Assembly: GCA_963822095.1 (NCBI GenBank)
Contig: CAWGGS010000039.1
Location: forward strand, 158,375-222,374
DNA: 64,000 nt
Direction: 5' to 3'
Origin: CAWGGS01 sp963822095
Lineage (GTDB): Bacteria > Desulfobacterota > Desulfobulbia > Desulfobulbales > Desulfocapsaceae
In this document: piece by piece, positions 45,909 through 54,147 of the stretch
Numbering within the stretch: the stretch's first letter is position 1
Layout of the letters: each line of letters begins with the position of its first letter
Position numbers and translations under genes: made by a program
The notes under the pieces: model-generated
Databases searched by the model: none
Told to the model about the DNA's origin: nothing
Seen by the model: only the letters and a program-made list of their open reading frames with translations

Positions 45909-47567
45909 ATGAAAACTTCAAACAATACCAAACGGACCAAGTTTATTTTTGTTACAGGCGGTGTCCTCTCCTCCCTGGGAAAGGGGCTCGCTTCGGCAGC
46001 CATCGGCGCCCTTCTCGAGTGCCGTGGACTTACCGTGACCTTCCAGAAACTCGACCCCTATATCAATGTCGATCCGGGCACGATGAATCCTTTCCAGCAT
46101 GGTGAAGTATACGTCACCGACGATGGAGCGGAAACCGATCTGGATATGGGCCACTATGAGCGATACACCAACGCCGTGATGTCCCAGAAAAACAACTATA
46201 CCTCCGGCCGGATCTATTATTCCGTCATCACCAAGGAAAGACGGGGAGAATATCTCGGTGGAACCGTGCAGGTCATTCCCCACATCACCGACGAGATCAA
46301 GGCGGCGGTCCTGCAATTGGACGGCAGCGCCGATGTGGCCATCATCGAGATAGGAGGCACCGTCGGCGACATCGAAGGACTACCCTTCATAGAGGCCATC
46401 CGTCAGTTGCGAGGCGATCTGGGCCGGGAATATACGCTCTTCATCCATCTGACCCTCGTCCCGTATATCAAGGCGGCGGGAGAGGTGAAAACCAAACCGA
46501 CCCAGCATTCGGTTCGGGAATTACGGGCCGACGGCATCCAACCCGACATTCTGGTTTGTCGTACCGAGGTTCCCATCGAAGACAGTCTGAAGGCCAAGAT
46601 AGCCCTGTTCTGCAATGTACCCAAGGATGCGGTCATAACGGCCATTGATGTCGACAGCATCTATGAAGTTCCCCTGCACCTTCATGAAGAGGGGCTTGAC
46701 ACCAAGCTCCTGGAGCTCTTAAACGTCTGGACCGGCCAACCCAATATCAAGCCGTGGGAAGACCTGGTCAAAACCATTAAAAACCCCAAACATGACGTCA
46801 CCATCGCGATTACCGGGAAGTACATTGATCTGACGGAGTCCTACAAGAGCCTGCACGAGGCCTTGATCCATGGGGGGATTGCATCAGAGACAAAGGTGCA
46901 TCTTCGCTATATAAGCGCCGAAGACCTGGAATCCAATGATCCTGCCGAACTCCTTGCCGGGTGCCATGGGGTGTTGGTACCGGGTGGCTTCGGTCGCCGC
47001 GGCGCCGAAGGAAAGATCAACGCTATAACCTATGCCCGTACAAACAAAATCCCTTACTTCGGGATCTGTCTTGGCATGCAGCTTGCGGTTATTGAATTCT
47101 CGAGAAATATTGCAGATATTAACAAAGCCAACTCCACCGAACTCGATTTGGCCACCCCTGATCCCGTCATCTATCTGATGAAGGAATGGTTCGATTACCG
47201 TTCCAACAAAGTGCAGATTCGCGATGAGACATCCGATATGGGAGGAACCCTGCGTCTTGGTGCCTATCCATGTGTTCTTAAGGAAGGGACCCACGCGTCA
47301 GAGGCCTATCAAACACCCGAAATCTCCGAAAGACACCGGCACAGGTATGAGTTCAACAATGACTACCGGGAAGTCCTGGAACAAAACGGACTGATCGTCT
47401 CCGGAACCTCTCCGGACAACAACCTGGTGGAAATCGTTGAGCTGACCAACCATCCGTGGTTTCTCGGCTGCCAGTTCCATCCTGAGTTCAAATCAAAACC
47501 GATGAAACCGCATCCATTGTTTAAGGCCTTCATCAGTGCCGCACTCAAAAAACAACAGGAAGGCTGA
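45909..47567 (+). CDS. pyrG: CTP synthase
   Basis: Makes CTP from UTP using glutamine and ATP. The 552 residues comprise an N-terminal synthase domain (FVTGGVLSSLGKG near residue 14, LDPYINVDPGTM near 50). A C-terminal glutamine amidotransferase follows, with the Cys nucleophile in GICLGMQLA near 382. The His-Glu pair lies in QFHPEFKSKP near 525. Length and motifs are ordinary. An upstream in-frame GTG (45900) would add three residues. ATG at 45909 is preferred. It is the first gene of pyrG-kdsA-kdsC-lptC. The next start overlaps its stop by one base (TGATG). CTP is used by CMP-Kdo synthesis, which connects it to the following genes. Confidence 0.96.
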   Translation: MKTSNNTKRTKFIFVTGGVLSSLGKGLASAAIGALLECRGLTVTFQKLDPYINVDPGTMNPFQHGEVYVTDDGAETDLDMGHYERYTNAVMSQKNNYTSGRIYYSVITKERRGEYLGGTVQVIPHITDEIKAAVLQLDGSADVAIIEIGGTVGDIEGLPFIEAIRQLRGDLGREYTLFIHLTLVPYIKAAGEVKTKPTQHSVRELRADGIQPDILVCRTEVPIEDSLKAKIALFCNVPKDAVITAIDVDSIYEVPLHLHEEGLDTKLLELLNVWTGQPNIKPWEDLVKTIKNPKHDVTIAITGKYIDLTESYKSLHEALIHGGIASETKVHLRYISAEDLESNDPAELLAGCHGVLVPGGFGRRGAEGKINAITYARTNKIPYFGICLGMQLAVIEFSRNIADINKANSTELDLATPDPVIYLMKEWFDYRSNKVQIRDETSDMGGTLRLGAYPCVLKEGTHASEAYQTPEISERHRHRYEFNNDYREVLEQNGLIVSGTSPDNNLVEIVELTNHPWFLGCQFHPEFKSKPMKPHPLFKAFISAALKKQQEG

Positions 47568-48421
47568 TGTTTACTCCTGTTCCGATAGACCATCCTACCG
47601 GTAAACCTCTCCTTGTAGGCAAAGGACAGCCTCTGCTGTTGATTGGAGGCCCCTGCGCACTGGAATCGGAAGATTTGGCTCGCCAAGTGGCCCAAGAGAT
47701 GCAGGAAATCTGCGCCCGTTTAGGTTTCAGCTATGTCTTCAAGGCCTCTTTCGACAAGGCAAATCGCACCTCGCTTGACTCGTATCGCGGGCCGGGTTTG
47801 GAAAAGGGCCTGCGTATCCTGCAGAGGATACGAGAGGAGATGCAGATACCGGTGATCTCCGACATCCATGACCTGTCTCAGGTACAACCGGCGGCAGAGG
47901 TTCTAGACATCCTGCAGATTCCCGCCTTTCTCTGTCGGCAGACCGATCTCCTGGTTGCCGCCTCTCGCACCGGAAAACCGATCAATCTGAAAAAAGGGCA
48001 GTTTGTATCTCCGTGGGACATGACAAACGCAATCGATAAAATCAGGGCGGGGGGAGACAGTCGGGTTATGCTGGTTGAGAGGGGGAGCTGTTTCGGGTAC
48101 AATAACCTGGTTGTCGATATGCGATCTCTGCCGGTTATGCGCTCCTACGACTGCCCGGTAATTTTCGACGCCACCCACAGTGTCCAACTTCCCGGGGGAG
48201 CTGGCGGCGCATCGGGAGGGCAGCGTGAATTCGTAGCCCCCCTGGCCAGGGCCGCCGTTGCGGTCGGCATCGACGGTCTGTTTATGGAAATCCATCCAGA
48301 TCCTGATCACGCACTCTGTGACGGACCGAATTCCATGCCACTTGACGCAATGGAAGACTTGCTGACGATCATTGCCCGCATCCGAAACGTTGTCGAAGAC
48401 ACACCCCCTGAACCACTATGA
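47567..48421 (+). CDS. kdsA: 3-deoxy-8-phosphooctulonate synthase
   Basis: Condenses phosphoenolpyruvate and arabinose 5-phosphate to Kdo-8-phosphate, first committed step of lipopolysaccharide core. The 284-residue TIM barrel has LLIGGPCALES near residue 28, FKASFDKANRTS near 62, and DATHSVQLPGG near 203. All are typical for KdsA, and no divergence is seen. Its start overlaps the pyrG stop by one base. Its stop overlaps kdsC by four bases (ATGA), so translation of the four genes should be coupled. A cysteine is present in the N-terminal active-site loop (GGPCALES), but I cannot tell from sequence alone whether it is the metal-dependent type. Confidence 0.96.
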   Translation: MFTPVPIDHPTGKPLLVGKGQPLLLIGGPCALESEDLARQVAQEMQEICARLGFSYVFKASFDKANRTSLDSYRGPGLEKGLRILQRIREEMQIPVISDIHDLSQVQPAAEVLDILQIPAFLCRQTDLLVAASRTGKPINLKKGQFVSPWDMTNAIDKIRAGGDSRVMLVERGSCFGYNNLVVDMRSLPVMRSYDCPVIFDATHSVQLPGGAGGASGGQREFVAPLARAAVAVGIDGLFMEIHPDPDHALCDGPNSMPLDAMEDLLTIIARIRNVVEDTPPEPL

Positions 48422-49074
48422 TACGGAAGATGAACGAGCCTTGCTCACCGACCAACCCGGAGGACTATCCCTCGGACTGTGAAATCACGGAAGGGTATAG
48501 AACCATGGCCAGAAATCGCATCGAGTCCGGAGAACTGCAAGAAGCCAGAAAATCCCTGTTTCCCAAGGTAGCCGTCGTAAAGCTCCTGCTTTTGGACGTG
48601 GATGGCGTGCTTACGGATGGTTCAATTTTTCTCTCCCACGAAGGCAAAGAAAGCAAGGCATTTAATACCCAGGATGGTTTTGGACTGAGACTGCTCGCAG
48701 AAGCAGGCATCGATTGCGGGGTAATCACCGCCCGCAGTTCCGAGACCGTCACCAGACGGGCACAGGACCTGAAGATGCGGTTCGTATTTCAGGGTGTTGG
48801 AAACAAGCTGACAGCTTTCAAGGAAATCCTGGGCAAATCCGCTCTCAAACCGTTCGAGGTTGCCTATATGGGCGATGACTGGCTCGATCTCGTCCTTCTG
48901 AGCCGGGTCGGCTTTGCAGCGGCACCGGCAAATGCCGTCGCCGAGGTTCGATCCGCTGTCCATTATGTCACCCAAAAACCTGGCGGCTCAGGGGCCGTAA
49001 GAGAGGTCTGCGACCTCATATTGGAGGCAAAAGGGCTTAAACAGCAATTCCTGCAAAGCTACAAAAGCAGATGA
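48418..49074 (+). CDS. kdsC: Kdo-8-phosphate phosphatase
   Basis: HAD-superfamily phosphatase that removes phosphate from Kdo-8-P. The 218-residue protein has motif I LLLDVDGVLTDG near 59-70, a TARSSE motif II segment, and MGDDWLDL near 144. It is longer than the usual 170-190 residues because of a 45-residue N-terminal extension (MIRKMNEPCSPTNPEDYPSD...). An alternative ATG at 48505 would remove most of it. I kept 48418 because it makes the usual ATGA overlap with kdsA. Its own stop overlaps lptC by four bases in the same way. It lacks a cap domain, as in the tetrameric C0-type HAD group. Confidence 0.93.
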   Translation: MIRKMNEPCSPTNPEDYPSDCEITEGYRTMARNRIESGELQEARKSLFPKVAVVKLLLLDVDGVLTDGSIFLSHEGKESKAFNTQDGFGLRLLAEAGIDCGVITARSSETVTRRAQDLKMRFVFQGVGNKLTAFKEILGKSALKPFEVAYMGDDWLDLVLLSRVGFAAAPANAVAEVRSAVHYVTQKPGGSGAVREVCDLILEAKGLKQQFLQSYKSR

Positions 49075-49649
49075 TTAGCAAACGAAACAGCATCTGGCTC
49101 ATCCCCTTGCTTCTTTTTCTGACCTTCCCGATTTGGCAGATACCGGTGGCCTCTTTTCTGGCCCCCCGGGGAGGTTATGATCCCGAATTCGCCAATCGAA
49201 AGAGCGATGAACATCATTTCATCATCGATAATGCAGACATTATTCAAAGCGAAAACGGCAAAAAAACAGCAGACATCAGAGCAGAAAAAGCCCTTACCGG
49301 CAACAAACCGAATGATTTTTTACTGCAGACTGTGGATGCCGACATCATAGGAAAAAATGGGGAAAAAACCAATATCACAGCCAGGAACGGCCTTTATAAT
49401 ACAGTCACCAAGCGCCTGACCTTGACCGACGACGTGGTGGTCATACGCAAAAGCGACAACTATCGGCTCTACACTGATCTCCTGGAATATTACGACAAGT
49501 CCCAAAAGGTTATCTGCCCCGGAAAGACGAGGGTGATTGGAGACGGGGTCGATATCACTGGAGGCAGAATGTCCTATTATTTAACAAACAAGACCTACAA
49601 TGTCGGAGGTCGCGTTCACACCATTATTCAAGGGTTCGGCAGTCCCTGA
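49071..49649 (+). CDS. lptC: LPS export protein LptC
   Basis: Periplasmic bridge component of the LptB2FGC-A-DE transporter, anchored by one N-terminal helix (about 7-23). Its 192 residues include the LptC-type beta-jellyroll, with ENGKKTADIRAEKA and KNGEKTNITARNGLYN strands and a DDVVVIRKSDNYRL segment. It overlaps kdsC by four bases (ATGA). Normally lptA and lptB follow directly in this gene order. Here its last 22 bases overlap the convergent trmO gene, and no lptA is present in the window. The C-terminal residues (TIIQGFGSP) are thus shared with trmO coding sequence in the opposite direction. Confidence 0.85.
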   Translation: MISKRNSIWLIPLLLFLTFPIWQIPVASFLAPRGGYDPEFANRKSDEHHFIIDNADIIQSENGKKTADIRAEKALTGNKPNDFLLQTVDADIIGKNGEKTNITARNGLYNTVTKRLTLTDDVVVIRKSDNYRLYTDLLEYYDKSQKVICPGKTRVIGDGVDITGGRMSYYLTNKTYNVGGRVHTIIQGFGSP

Positions 49650-50377
49650 CCTCCTGCTTCAACCTTGTGGCAGCTTAGGACCAGGAACAGGTTCTGCCGG
49701 GCTTGCCAGCGAACATTAACATCCCAGAACAACGTGCCGTACTCTCCGGTCTTCCCTCGATGACCAGCTGGACGTGGGTCCAGCTCCAGTGTCTCTTGTA
49801 TTAACTGGAAAAGCCCCCTGCCTGTTTTTTTTTTATAGAGACGACAAAACGCCGTTGCCTCCCCGCTGAATTCTACGGGCATGGTGAAATCGGGCAACGG
49901 GTTCGAGAATCCGTTTTGGGCCCCATCTATTCTGTCACTATACGGAATATAGGGTTTTATGTCGATTACAGGGGTTTGATCCAGCAGATCGATTTCCGCA
50001 AGATCGAGAAAAACCATTTTTCCTTCTCGTCCGATCTTGATCAGACGAACCACGGAAAGACCGAGATGATTCGGACGATGCGGACTGCGACAGGCAAAGA
50101 CCCCGACCTTTTCCCGCCCTCCAAGCCCTGGAGGGCGAACCGTACTTTTCCACCCCTCCTCCAACGTCTGATGAAAGATAAAACTAATCCAAATGTGGGA
50201 AAACCGCTCCAAGCGTTTAAACATTTCCTCACGATTCCAGGGAGGGAGCATCTCCAAGCGGGCGGTGGCCGATTTGACCAATCCGGGCTGACGGGGAATC
50301 CCGAACTTTTCGGGATAGCAGGAATGGATGATGCCCAGCGGCAAGACGGTGAAACCGGACGATGATACCGTATCCAT
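49628..50377 (-). CDS. trmO: tRNA t6A37 N6-methyltransferase TrmO (TsaA/VirR-like fold)
   Basis: Methylates N6-threonylcarbamoyladenosine at position 37 of certain tRNAs using SAM. The 249-residue protein has an N-terminal TsaA-like beta-barrel with LPLGIIHSCYPEKFGIPRQPG near 12-32. It contains the catalytic-type signature FACRSPHRPNHLGLSVV near 111 and DIKPYIPYSD near 152. A C-terminal TrmO_C segment extends to the end. The ATG at 50377 was chosen over a TTG at 50383. Neither has a good ribosome site. It runs against lptC and overlaps its 3' end by 22 bases. The next gene on this strand starts at 50933, so it may be in one transcript with the DUF1566 gene. Confidence 0.85.
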   Translation of the reverse strand: MDTVSSSGFTVLPLGIIHSCYPEKFGIPRQPGLVKSATARLEMLPPWNREEMFKRLERFSHIWISFIFHQTLEEGWKSTVRPPGLGGREKVGVFACRSPHRPNHLGLSVVRLIKIGREGKMVFLDLAEIDLLDQTPVIDIKPYIPYSDRIDGAQNGFSNPLPDFTMPVEFSGEATAFCRLYKKKTGRGLFQLIQETLELDPRPAGHRGKTGEYGTLFWDVNVRWQARQNLFLVLSCHKVEAGGQGLPNP

Positions 50378-50396
50378 AAGCAATAGATCGGACCTT

Positions 50397-50933
50397 TTAC
50401 ATTTTGCCTATAGCCTTTGATTGATCCGTATTTGCTTTCCGTTCATAGGCATAGTACTTTCGTGTTCGGACGGCCATAACCCGAAACCTGCTGGAATAGG
50501 TCTTATAGGTTCGAAACTGGTTTCCGGGAAGAAAGTTAAATCCCCAGGCGGACGCAGCATCCTGAGTCTCTTCACAGCTCCAGACATCAGTAATGGAGAA
50601 GGAAAAGACAGGCGAGAGATTGTCTCCCTTTTTGTTCTTTTTATAGAGGCCCTTGAGTTCCTCAAGAGTCGGCAACCGCCAGCCTCCTCCCGCGACAAAA
50701 AGCCTCTTGACCCAACGATCCGCCTCCTCCCAGCTCATATCCCTATCCGGGCCGGGGAGCCACTCCAATCCGCTATAGCAATCACAAACCACACTGTTTT
50801 CATAGGCAACATACCGTCCGTCACGGGCAATGATCTCCGGACGGTACAGAAATCGGAGGTCTTTTTTCCTTTCGATGGCTCTTTTTTGCTCCTGAACCCA
50901 CGGTCTCCGCGGATGGTGTACAACATTCTGCAT
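50397..50933 (-). CDS. DUF1566 (Lcl C-terminal) domain protein
   Basis: A 178-residue protein whose core is the DUF1566/Lcl C-terminal domain, with EWLPGPDRDMSWEEADRWVKRL near 69-90 and GGGWRLPTLEELKGLY following it. This domain is a C-type-lectin-like fold common in deltaproteobacteria, often in surface or binding proteins. Here there is no signal peptide or membrane segment. A cytoplasmic role is therefore more likely, or the N-terminus is mis-set. The start at 50933 follows GAGGTAGG. ATGs at 50954 and 50999 are possible but weaker. It ends 19 bases before trmO on the same strand, which suggests co-transcription. Function unknown. Confidence 0.7.
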   Translation of the reverse strand: MQNVVHHPRRPWVQEQKRAIERKKDLRFLYRPEIIARDGRYVAYENSVVCDCYSGLEWLPGPDRDMSWEEADRWVKRLFVAGGGWRLPTLEELKGLYKKNKKGDNLSPVFSFSITDVWSCEETQDAASAWGFNFLPGNQFRTYKTYSSRFRVMAVRTRKYYAYERKANTDQSKAIGKM

Positions 50934-51481
50934 ACCTACCTCGCTACTGATCATGTCTTTATTCTTATACAAAAGTCCAGAGAAGCACCAGCAATTCAAT
51001 GCCTAAGTACTCCTCTTTCCTGTCTTATATTTCAACCGATACCCTTTAGCCGTACCGATTGGAAGAGGTTTGATAAATCAACTCATTTTTACAACTCGTG
51101 GTATGTCTGTGTTATCGGTTATTATCACAAAAAAATTTAACATCTTCAAATTTTTCACTTATTTTTACCTTTTTTGCTCCCGGTTTTCGATAAAAAATAT
51201 GCTTTCCATCATCTCTGGGGGAAAAAGGTGATTCTTGTTGCCAAAATAAACCAATTGTTTTAACATCTTTTTTTCATACATTTTTTGTAGTGGTCATCCC
51301 TCTGACCCGGTAGATTTATGATCCGAGAACTTCCCGATCCCACACCAATTTTCTCTCACGCCAGAATATTTTCATATCGGTTTTATCTGTTTCATTTTTT
51401 TTACAGCAGGCTTTTACGATTATTCGACATTTTGCCCTCTGAACCCCCGGGCTGCCTCGCGCCTTGGAATGCTGTCGGACT
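50934..51481. other. AT-rich gap upstream of the RND operon
   Basis: A 548-base stretch with long A/T runs (51125-51270), lacking open frames with ribosome sites. It should contain promoters for both the leftward DUF1566/trmO pair and the rightward efflux operon. No regulator gene is adjacent, and no clear operator palindrome stands out. Confidence 0.45.
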
Positions 51482-52948
51482 ATGATTTACCCCAATATAC
51501 TAAAGGTGCTTTGCGCCGTCTTGATAACGGTATTATCGGCCTGCTCTCCTGTAGGCCCGACCTATCACCCTCCTTCCCCGAAGCTCCCTCACCAATGGAG
51601 CACGACCGCGGAGGGAATCATCACCGACCGGGACATTACCCGGTGGTGGACCCTTTTCAATGATCCTCTACTCGACTCCCTGGTCGAAAAGGCAGCTCTT
51701 GCCAACCAGGATCTGCGCATAGCAATCGCCCATGTAAGAGAGGCGCGGGCCCAGAGGACCATTGCCGCATCCCAGGTCACGATCAACACCTCCGTTTCCA
51801 CGACCCGGAGTCGGCGTAGCAATACGGCAACCATTTCCGGTGGGACCCAGAACCTCTTCCAGGTGGGATTCGACGCCGACTGGGAACTCGACATTTTCGG
51901 CGGTACTCAAAGAGCTGCCGAAGCCGCCGAGGCAACGCTTGCAGCCTACCAGGAAGATCTGCATGCCACCCTGGTGAGCCTGGAAGCAGAAGTAGTCAAA
52001 AATTATATTGCGCTCCGCGGCAATCAGAGGCGACTTATAGTGGCCCAGAAAAATATTGCCACCCAGGAAAAAACCGTCGACCTGGTTTTAGGAAGATACA
52101 AAATGGGTATCGGCAGCCAACTCGATCTTGCCAACGCCCAAACCGAACTCGCCCTGACCAAAGCCCAGGTTCCCGCCCTGAAAACATCGATTAAACAGGC
52201 GCTCCATCAACTTGCAATTCTTCTCGGGCAGATCCCTGAAAGCCTGACGGATAAACTGATAGAAACAACCGGTCATCCTCTTTTTGCGGTTAAGATTCCG
52301 ATAAATCTGCCGTCCGAACTACTAAGACAGCGACCTGATATCCGTGCATCTGAAAGAAGACTTGCGGCCGCCACAGCCGAAATCGGGGTTGCCACCGCAG
52401 AACTTTTCCCCCGGTTTTCCCTGGCGGGGCTCCTGGGACTTCAAAGTACAGATCTATCCAATCTCGTAGCCTCAGGTAGCCGGTACTGGTCGATCGGCCC
52501 CACACTCAAACTCAACCTCTTCGACCAGGGCAAGGCCCGTGCCGGGATTGAAGTTAGCAATGCCAGGCGGGATGCGGCAGTTGCCTTCTATGAAAAGACC
52601 GTACTCGTGGCTCTTGCCGAGGTTGAAAATGCCCTCACAGCCTTCTCACATGAGAAAGAAACCCGGATGACCCTTGAACAAGCAGTTGCCTCTGGAAAAA
52701 AGGCCCTGACCATCGCAGGCGGTCTCTATAAATCAGGCCTCACCGATTTCCTCCATGTCCTGCAGAGTGAACATGCCCTCTTCCAGTCCGAAGATCAACT
52801 CGCCCAAAGCAACCAGCGGCTAGCCCTGGACACGGTAGCTCTGTATAAGGCCTTGGGTGGGGGGTGGAAAACACCAGCCCAGGTTAAACCTTCGCCACCC
52901 ACCATCGTACAACCTGTAAAACCTCAAAACATATCAAACAGCCCATGA
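51482..52948 (+). CDS. RND efflux outer-membrane lipoprotein (OprM/NodT family)
   Basis: Outer-membrane channel of a tripartite pump, 488 residues. It has a lipoprotein signal with LSAC lipobox (Cys near residue 20). A TolC-family body holds two OEP repeats, including the GPTYHPPSPKLPHQW start after the lipid anchor and RQRPDIRASERRLAAATAEIGVATAELFPRFSLAG near 280-315. This is the standard OprM/NodT length. The ATG at 51482 gives the clean lipobox peptide. A TTG at 51464 would add six residues. Its stop overlaps the adaptor gene by four bases (ATGA). The operon order OMF-MFP-RND is less usual than MFP-RND-OMF. Confidence 0.9.
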   Translation: MIYPNILKVLCAVLITVLSACSPVGPTYHPPSPKLPHQWSTTAEGIITDRDITRWWTLFNDPLLDSLVEKAALANQDLRIAIAHVREARAQRTIAASQVTINTSVSTTRSRRSNTATISGGTQNLFQVGFDADWELDIFGGTQRAAEAAEATLAAYQEDLHATLVSLEAEVVKNYIALRGNQRRLIVAQKNIATQEKTVDLVLGRYKMGIGSQLDLANAQTELALTKAQVPALKTSIKQALHQLAILLGQIPESLTDKLIETTGHPLFAVKIPINLPSELLRQRPDIRASERRLAAATAEIGVATAELFPRFSLAGLLGLQSTDLSNLVASGSRYWSIGPTLKLNLFDQGKARAGIEVSNARRDAAVAFYEKTVLVALAEVENALTAFSHEKETRMTLEQAVASGKKALTIAGGLYKSGLTDFLHVLQSEHALFQSEDQLAQSNQRLALDTVALYKALGGGWKTPAQVKPSPPTIVQPVKPQNISNSP

Positions 52949-54147
52949 TTCCAACCTTGATAAAAAATGACAACCGCATCATTTTCGAACGGGTTTTTAT
53001 AACCCTCTTGGTCATTTTCCTCTCTTTCGGATGCTCCGATGGGAAAGGAGATAAAGGGGCACGGCGGGACCGTACAAAAAGCCAGGCCATTCCGGTCACC
53101 ATCGGCCGCAGCCAAACCAGGGACGTTCCGATCGAACTCCGTGCCGTGGGAACCGTCGAGCCTTTTGCAACAGTGGCCATAAAATCCCAGATCACCGGGG
53201 TCGTGCAGAGTGTTCACTTCAAAGAAGGCCAAAAGGTGAAACAGGGGGACCTCCTCTTTTCCATAGACCCTCGTCCTTTTGTGGCCTTGCTCGACCAGGC
53301 CCAAGGCGCCCTGGCCCGGGACAAGGCCGAACTCAATAATGCCCGCAAGGAATTTGAACGATATTCCAAAGCCGCCCAAAATGGCTATGTCTCAACCGAA
53401 GAGGCCGACCAGGCCCAAACCAAGGCGGCAACCTTTTCAGCAACCGTCAAGGCCGATGAGGCCGCTGTTGAAAACGCCAGGTTACAACTCGATTTCTGCT
53501 CGATCACCTCTCCTATCACCGGTTACACGGGAGAACTCATGGCCGACAGGGGCAACCTGATCAAGGCCAATGCGGACACCGCGATGCTTACCATCAACCA
53601 GATTACCCCCATCAAGGTCTTATTCACGGTTCCCGGAAACAGGCTTGCAGAAATACAACGCTTTCGAGAGAAAAATTCCCTGAAGATCCTGGTTCCGATG
53701 CCCGGCGGCAAGGTCCTGGAGGGGGCCTTTGCCTTTTTAGACAATACCGTTGACCCCACCACCGGCACCATCCGTTTAAAGGCCGAATTCGCCAACACCG
53801 ACCTGGCGCTTTGGCCGGGTCAGTTCGTCGAGGTACGCCTGATTCTGACCATCAGAAAAAATAGCGTGGTGGTCCCTACCGCAGCCATCCAGATAGGCCA
53901 GGATGGAGCCCATATCTATGTGGTGAAATCGGACATGACCGTGGAGGACCGGCATGTGACGACGGGTACGATTGTAGACGGCGAAACTGTGATCGAAAGC
54001 GGCATCACAGCCGGAGAACAAGTGGTAACCGACGGACAGCTGCAGCTCACTGACGGAGCAAGGATCGCACAACGCCCCGGCTCAACCGCCGCCCGGAGCC
54101 CTCAATCTGAAGGTAAAGAGAAAGAACCATCCCGGAGTGCCCAATGA
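52945..54147 (+). CDS. RND efflux periplasmic adaptor (MFP) lipoprotein
   Basis: Membrane-fusion protein of 400 residues joining the RND pump and the outer-membrane channel. The N-terminal signal ends in a lipobox (LSFGC, Cys near 31). The lipoyl half-motifs (FATVAIKSQITGVVQSVHFKEGQ near 70-93 and later LDFCSITSPITGYTG) flank an alpha-hairpin with many Ala, Lys and Glu. The beta-barrel and membrane-proximal domains follow. The C-terminal 25 residues are disordered and charged. It overlaps both neighbours by four bases, so all three pump proteins should be made in coupled fashion. Drug specificity cannot be predicted. Confidence 0.92.
   Translation: MIPTLIKNDNRIIFERVFITLLVIFLSFGCSDGKGDKGARRDRTKSQAIPVTIGRSQTRDVPIELRAVGTVEPFATVAIKSQITGVVQSVHFKEGQKVKQGDLLFSIDPRPFVALLDQAQGALARDKAELNNARKEFERYSKAAQNGYVSTEEADQAQTKAATFSATVKADEAAVENARLQLDFCSITSPITGYTGELMADRGNLIKANADTAMLTINQITPIKVLFTVPGNRLAEIQRFREKNSLKILVPMPGGKVLEGAFAFLDNTVDPTTGTIRLKAEFANTDLALWPGQFVEVRLILTIRKNSVVVPTAAIQIGQDGAHIYVVKSDMTVEDRHVTTGTIVDGETVIESGITAGEQVVTDGQLQLTDGARIAQRPGSTAARSPQSEGKEKEPSRSAQ

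Noticed and set aside
49628..49649. Possible sequencing error at the lptC/trmO overlap
   Set aside because: Both frames are intact and match their families to the end. A 22-base convergent overlap is biologically normal.
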